From NCBI GenBank assembly GCA_007115705.1, contig QXEO01001023.1:2145267-2209266 (forward strand): a stretch of DNA of 64,000 nt, written 5' to 3'. Shown here piece by piece: positions 59,404 to 64,000 of the stretch. Position 1 is the first letter of the stretch. Every line of letters starts with the position of its first letter. The notes beneath the pieces were generated by a model. It saw only the letters and a list, made by a program, of their open reading frames with translations, made no database searches and had not been told where the DNA came from. This stretch comes from Dactylis glomerata (taxonomy: Eukaryota > Streptophyta > Magnoliopsida > Poales > Poaceae). The translations under genes were made by a program, and so were the position numbers.

Positions 59404-59779
59404 GAATTTTTTTCGAAATTTTTTGAAACTTTAAAATACAAATTTCATGGCATAATTTGTTGGAGAAAGATGGACGCCAAACTAATTTTTGAACTGCGTG
59501 TGCATGCCTTGTACGGGGTTGCACTGGCGGGCAGGAAGCCTGCTGCAATGAGGGCCCACGGCGGAGATAAAATATTATTTCCACTCCTTGTACAGTGAAC
59601 CGCCGCCGCCCCCCTCCCCTTCCCAATGCCAACTTCCACTTATTACCCTACGCTAGGCAGTTCATCGTCTCATTCCCCATCTTCTCCACAACAGCGCTGC
59701 GCCCTCTCGTTTCCATTCCATCACATCGCCGCTTCTCTTTCCATCACGTCGCCGCCGCCCGTATTTTCTGGCAAAGGTC
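59404..59779. other. Intergenic, AT-rich then CT-rich leader-like sequence
   Basis: AT-rich sequence continues to about 59500. From 59590 a C/T-rich stretch resembles the 5' leader of the exon starting at 59780. Nothing else can be supported. Confidence 0.4.
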
Positions 59780-60064
59780 ATGTCTGGGTCTGGGTGGGAC
59801 GAACCCCCGGGGGGGAAGCGTCAGCGTTCGACTCCAAAAGAGCCCATTGCTGATCGTTACCACGAATCCATGGGGTGGGGTAATCTCCACTACCCATCGG
59901 TTGAGAACATAGTCGAGCGGGTCAACATCTTAAGCGCTGCTCACCTTGCTGTCGGCATGGTTGGCATGCGTCGTGCTATTCGAGGGACCCCAAATCTACC
60001 GCTTGATGCGCCTGGCCTGCTCCACGCCGACGAATCCTCGTGGCCATATGATAGCGATGCACAA
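59780..60064 (+). pseudogene. Orphan first exon of an unidentified gene
   Basis: ATG 59780 follows a CT-rich leader and opens a 95-codon frame that ends exactly at a consensus donor (CAA then GTAAGA at 60065). Residues begin MSGSGWDEPPGGKRQRS, a basic nuclear-type N-terminus, and continue with a helical segment (ENIVERVNILSAAHLAVGMV). I do not recognise the family. Twenty-eight bases after the donor a (TA)20 tract begins, followed by unrelated sequence. No second exon continuing this protein can be found up to 64000, so the gene looks truncated by an insertion or has a distant remainder. Confidence 0.5.
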
Positions 60065-60091
60065 GTAAGAGTAACTAGATTCAGTATTCTG

Positions 60092-60092
<1 letters not shown>

Positions 60093-60132
<40 letters not shown>
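60093..60132. repeat. (TA)20 microsatellite
   Basis: An uninterrupted 40-bp TA tract sits at the boundary between the orphan exon's intron and sequence that begins GGACAAGACTATTC. Some grass transposons insert into TA tracts, so this may mark an insertion point. Confidence 0.95.
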
Positions 60133-60134
<2 letters not shown>

Positions 60135-62382
60135 ACAAGACTATTCTATCATCATGTATAGAATAATATTCTGTACATCTCAACTCTATATAGGGCCCGA
60201 TCCATTGAATAACGACCCGCAAGCAGCATTCCTCCCCAACCTCTTCAGGTACGCACGCGCCGCCGGCCCACGACCCAACCCCTCTTCCTACTCCACCCAC
60301 GATGTCGATCCCTAGCCGGACCAGGAAACTGCCACCGGAGCACCCGCCAGAGACCTGCCGGAGCCTCTGGACCACCGTCGCCGACCATCCCCTGACCCGC
60401 TCCCACCCACGCCCGCCTCGGGAAGGACCTCCAGCGCGCCGCCGGCAAGAACTCGGGCGCCTCCCCGGAAGGATTTACCTGCGCCACCTCCCTGGCTGCT
60501 CAACGCCGGCGGGTGCGCCCACGGCTGCGCCGTCCCTCAGTACACCGTCGACCTGGTAACTGCGCCGCCCGCGCGTCTTGCGGCCGACTTGCACCGCTGG
60601 CCCGGCCCTGCCGCCTCCCCACGACCCGCTATCAAATTCTCCCATCGCCGCCTCAGCCCTGGTCCCTGCGGTGACGCTTGCCATTAGACCACAGCCAGTC
60701 AGGCCTCGCGCTGGGAGATGGACCTCAGCAAGGTCGTCGCGTGAGTGCTGCTGCAACAGCGCCGAGCTGCCCCGGCTGCCTCGTGAGTGCTGAGCATGAT
60801 ACGGCTGTGAGGCGTGTCCCAGGGACGATGGACACGCTCGATAGGCACGAAGCTTTTTTCTTCTTCAAATTGTATGTTGACGAGAGATTAGAAGTATTTT
60901 CAGATGTTCACATACTGCAAACAGGAGCAGTATAATTATTTTGTGCCGGCAGTATATACATGTTGGTTGATATTAGGCAATGGTTGTCATGTGATCCTAT
61001 GTTTCCCTGTCTAATGTGCCTTTCTTCTATAATTCTTGTGTCACGGGTCCTCTTTAGTTACTTGCCTGAGCAGTCCTTGTCTCTAGCCAGGACCGCCGAC
61101 CTGCTTCTCCTTGCCATCGACCCCGTACACCACGCAGCATCTCGGTTCACGCGGGGGCAGCTCACTTGTTTGAGGGGAAGTACAGTTTTGGGCTTTTTTA
61201 CAGCAAGAGGAAGAGGAGGTAAACAGTGTATGCTTCTGGCTGTTGGACAAGTACAGTTTCATAGCAAATGATGCGCAACTAATTCTGAAAAGTAATGTGT
61301 GAAAGACGTTCTCTAGCTAATTTCTCAAACGAACGCCCACTGGTTGCAACGCATTAGGAATGATGATTTCCGCCTTGTTGGTCAGAATACATGTACGCAT
61401 TATTCGATCAGCATAGATGTTGTTCGGCATTGCAGATCGCTGAATCTGGCAGTACATGTCGCTGCAACTAGCAGTGCAGACGTGTCTCTCGTGTCGCGTC
61501 CTGCAGTTTTGTTTACAACCACTAATACTCTGGTGTCTTGGAATGAAGCTAATGCTTCTGGTTGATTTGGATGGATAAGCAAAATCATGACGAGTGGAGA
61601 GCAGCCATGTAATGGGAAAGGAACATTAGAAAAATAGGAAAGAATAAGGAGCAAGTTATGTGTGCTGAGTCGCTGACAGAAATATCTGTTGTTTCGGTTG
61701 GAAGTACGAATACACTGTCGCATTTAGCTTTTTCAGATTGTATCAAGTTTTGTCGAAAAAATCAAGTTTAGTGGCATTTTATTTGGTAGACTGAGTTTCA
61801 CAACCAAAGCAGTTCAAGTGGTTTTGAGTTCTATCTGAATAATTTTATGCACAGTTAACTGCTACCTGCAGGTTTATCTTGTACATATATTTGAACGTGT
61901 CACAATGTCAGATTCTCATGCTAAATATACACTGAAGGCAATTAGCGCTTGTGCTGTGCGTGTGTATGGAATCTTGGCCTTCAAGTAGAGTCGTTTACTC
62001 ATGTCAGTAGGAATTGGGCTTTTGCTCCTGTTGTGTACGATTCTTGTCCCGCAAACCTGGTACGTGTGACTCTTTCGTCGGCCAGCTGCGTCGAACAGCG
62101 AACTTGTGACTCTTCCGTCGGCTAGCTACCGCGTTTAGCTAGCTTTATGCGGACAGTGGCATCACAAATTTCCACCAAATAATTAGTGGATGTCACATAG
62201 TCTTGTATATTTTTCGGCACACACACACTCTCATTGGCAGCACACATGCACTCCTATTTGGGCCGAGCAAGCATGATTTTATCCTATTTGCGGAGGAAGT
62301 ATATATAAGTTGATCTTTTCTATAAGTGAAATACATATCTCCCACAAAAAGGTTTAAATATTATGCATTCAGTTTTAAAAAG
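60133..62382. other. Unassigned sequence, possibly part of a large unclassified transposon
   Basis: Short inverted ATTCTAT/ATAGAAT lies near the left edge. 60230-60800 is GC-rich with a proline/arginine-coding look but no frame I recognise; its open frames on both strands are compositional. 60800-62380 returns to moderate AT content, with two diverged GTGACTCTT(T/C)CGTCGGC(C/T)AGCT copies near 62070 and 62110. No coding gene can be supported. Confidence 0.4.
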
Positions 62383-63575
62383 TATGCTCCACTAAGATTA
62401 AGGAGTACGCTAGTAAAGAGAGAAGTACACATTAGTAGGGGGAAGTACACGCCAGTAAGATTATATATACCAGCATGATTAGGAAGTATAAATATTTAAT
62501 TTAGGGAAGTACAACTCCGTAAGATTGAAAGTACTAAAATTAATTTTGGAAAGTACACAATATTAAAATCAGAAAGTACACACGACTAATAATAGAAAGT
62601 ACAAACCCGTAAAACCAAGAAGTACAAATGTTAAGTTTAGGAAAGTATACAACTATAAGATTAGAAAATGCACACCATTTAGATTGGAAAATACAAAAAA
62701 ATATGTTTAAGAAAAAACACAACTGCAAGGTTAAAAAGTACACCCTAGTAAAATAAGAAGTACACACCAGTAATATAAGTAAGTACTCAAATTTAATATA
62801 GGGCAGTACACAACAGTAAGATCAGTAAGTACATATGAGAAGTATACACAATGAATATGGAAAGTACACGGGGCCGGCAGGAAGTACAAAGGTTCAACTT
62901 TGGAAACTGCAAAGTCCTTGTTAAGGATTGTAAAAATAATAAAATCCTTTGCAAAATTGAGGAAGTACGGACAATGACCCAGAGAAGTACACATGGTGAC
63001 AAAGGAAGTACAAATATTCAGTTTTTGGAAGTGCAGCTTTCACGTGAAGTGTTAGAAAAATGATAAAATCACCTAGAGGGAAGTACAAAACTATGCGAGA
63101 GGGAAGTATATGCATCGATGTCAGGAAGTATAAAATGGTTTGAGCTATCTTCAACCCTAGAGAAATCCTACTTTGAAACCAAATTCAATGACTCCAGGAA
63201 GTACACACGATAATGACTATAAGTACAAGTGTTCAGTTTTTGAAAGTGCAACTTTCACATGAAAAGCTAGGGAAATAATAAAGTCATCCAGAGGGAAGTA
63301 CAAAACTATTCGACTAGGAAGTATATGCAATGATGTCTGGAAGTATAAATGCCTAGTTTTTGAAAAAAAAACTCACTTAGGATCTGTTTTTTAGGTTGTA
63401 ACTGAGGCGCGTTGTTGTGCCCAGAATTTTGAGTAGTCATGGACCCAAAATAGATACCATATGAGAAAGTTGCAACTCTTTTATTAAACAGTTTTCAGAA
63501 CTATGCGAGAAGTACAAACACTTATAAAATGAAGTACCGATATTTGTCAGGGGGAAGTACGAATACTCTGTTTTT
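62383..63575. repeat. Degenerate array of GAAGTACA-like motifs
   Basis: Roughly three dozen copies of (G)GAAGTACA or close variants (GAAGTATA, AAAGTACA) occur in direct orientation about every 30 bp, separated by AT-rich spacers that often carry AGTAAGAT or TTTAG. Inside it a longer block is duplicated: the segment starting GTACAAATATTCAG at 63008 is repeated in diverged form from 63223 (215 bp apart). This resembles subterminal repeat regions of DNA transposons, but no terminal inverted repeat is in view. Confidence 0.75.
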
Positions 63576-64000
63576 TCGAGGCGGAAATATATTATGCAAA
63601 TCTCATTGTTTTGAGCACGTATTGCCTCAATCATTGGCACAAATGATTCCTATGGTAGAGTATAACTCTAATTTCATTATCTATTGCATTCCATAAGGAA
63701 TCACGAATTTTAGCTTGCTAATTTCATGTCACTATCTTGTAAACAATGCAAATATGTAAACTTAAAATTTCACAAATTATTCTCAAACCTTAAGGAATTG
63801 AGTAGTATGATCTTGACAAAAAAAGTTGCTCTTTATTGATATATTTCGAACAATATATTACATGTATCATTTGCATATACCATTTGATAATACCGGTATA
63901 AATCGTTCGAAGCCAATCACTACAAACAACGAGTTATAATTTCAAATCTGCTTCTAAACCATAAGAAATTTGTGAAAACACGGTGAACAAAAAAGTTGCG
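63576..64000. other. AT-rich window end, nothing recognised
   Basis: AT-rich sequence with two AAAAAAGTTGC strings (63829 and 63988) and no coding signal. It may belong to the same element as the preceding motif array. Confidence 0.35.

Noticed and set aside
60245..60756. Several GC-rich open frames on both strands.
   Set aside because: Mutually overlapping, compositionally biased, no domain, no splice or start context favouring one.

Overview
The window looks like nuclear DNA of a grass, most likely Pooideae and plausibly Triticeae. It is dominated by large nested LTR retrotransposons, a long-unit satellite array and a gene-poor flank with broken grass-type genes. There are no bacterial operons, rRNA genes, tRNA genes or CRISPR arrays. 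The assignment rests on retrotransposon architecture and intron-containing genes, not on a species-specific marker.

Layout: (1) A head-to-tail satellite with a unit of about 665 bp occupies 1-1302, 16364-23455 and 43972-54847. It is one array of 29 counted monomers, all in the same orientation, split by two insertions and running off the left edge. (2) The first insertion, 1303-16363, is a 15 kb Ty3/Gypsy chromovirus of Tekay/Del type. It has LTRs of about 4.56 kb, a 5-bp target duplication GAAGG, a tRNA-iMet primer site, an intact extra ORF upstream of gag, an open gag, and a pol broken by frameshifts and stops that ends in a chromodomain. (3) The second insertion, 23456-43971, is a Copia-like element with 2.4 kb LTRs and target duplication CCCTT. 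It encodes only Gag and has a 3.85 kb non-coding 3' internal region. (4) Inside that Gag gene sits a third element, 27820-37242, with target duplication CAAGT. It is Athila-like with a tRNA-Asp primer site, carries gag and protease plus a separate 3' ORF, and has no reverse transcriptase or integrase. (5) The flank from 54848 to 64000 carries a GRF zinc-finger pseudogene, a DEDDy 3'-5' exonuclease pseudogene, a palindromic MITE-like hairpin, an orphan first exon next to a (TA)20 tract, and a 1.2 kb degenerate array of GAAGTACA-like motifs.

Order of events: the satellite came first; the Tekay element and the Copia-like element then inserted into it; the Athila-like element inserted into the Copia-like gag. 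LTR pairs differ by roughly 1% by eye, so all three insertions look recent. The array also shows two separate higher-order duplications, of three monomers and of four. The points most worth a second look are the satellite with its higher-order structure and conserved compound palindrome, the intact ORF0 beside a ruined pol, the pol-less elements with duplicated polypurine tracts and hairpin modules, and the GAAGTACA array.
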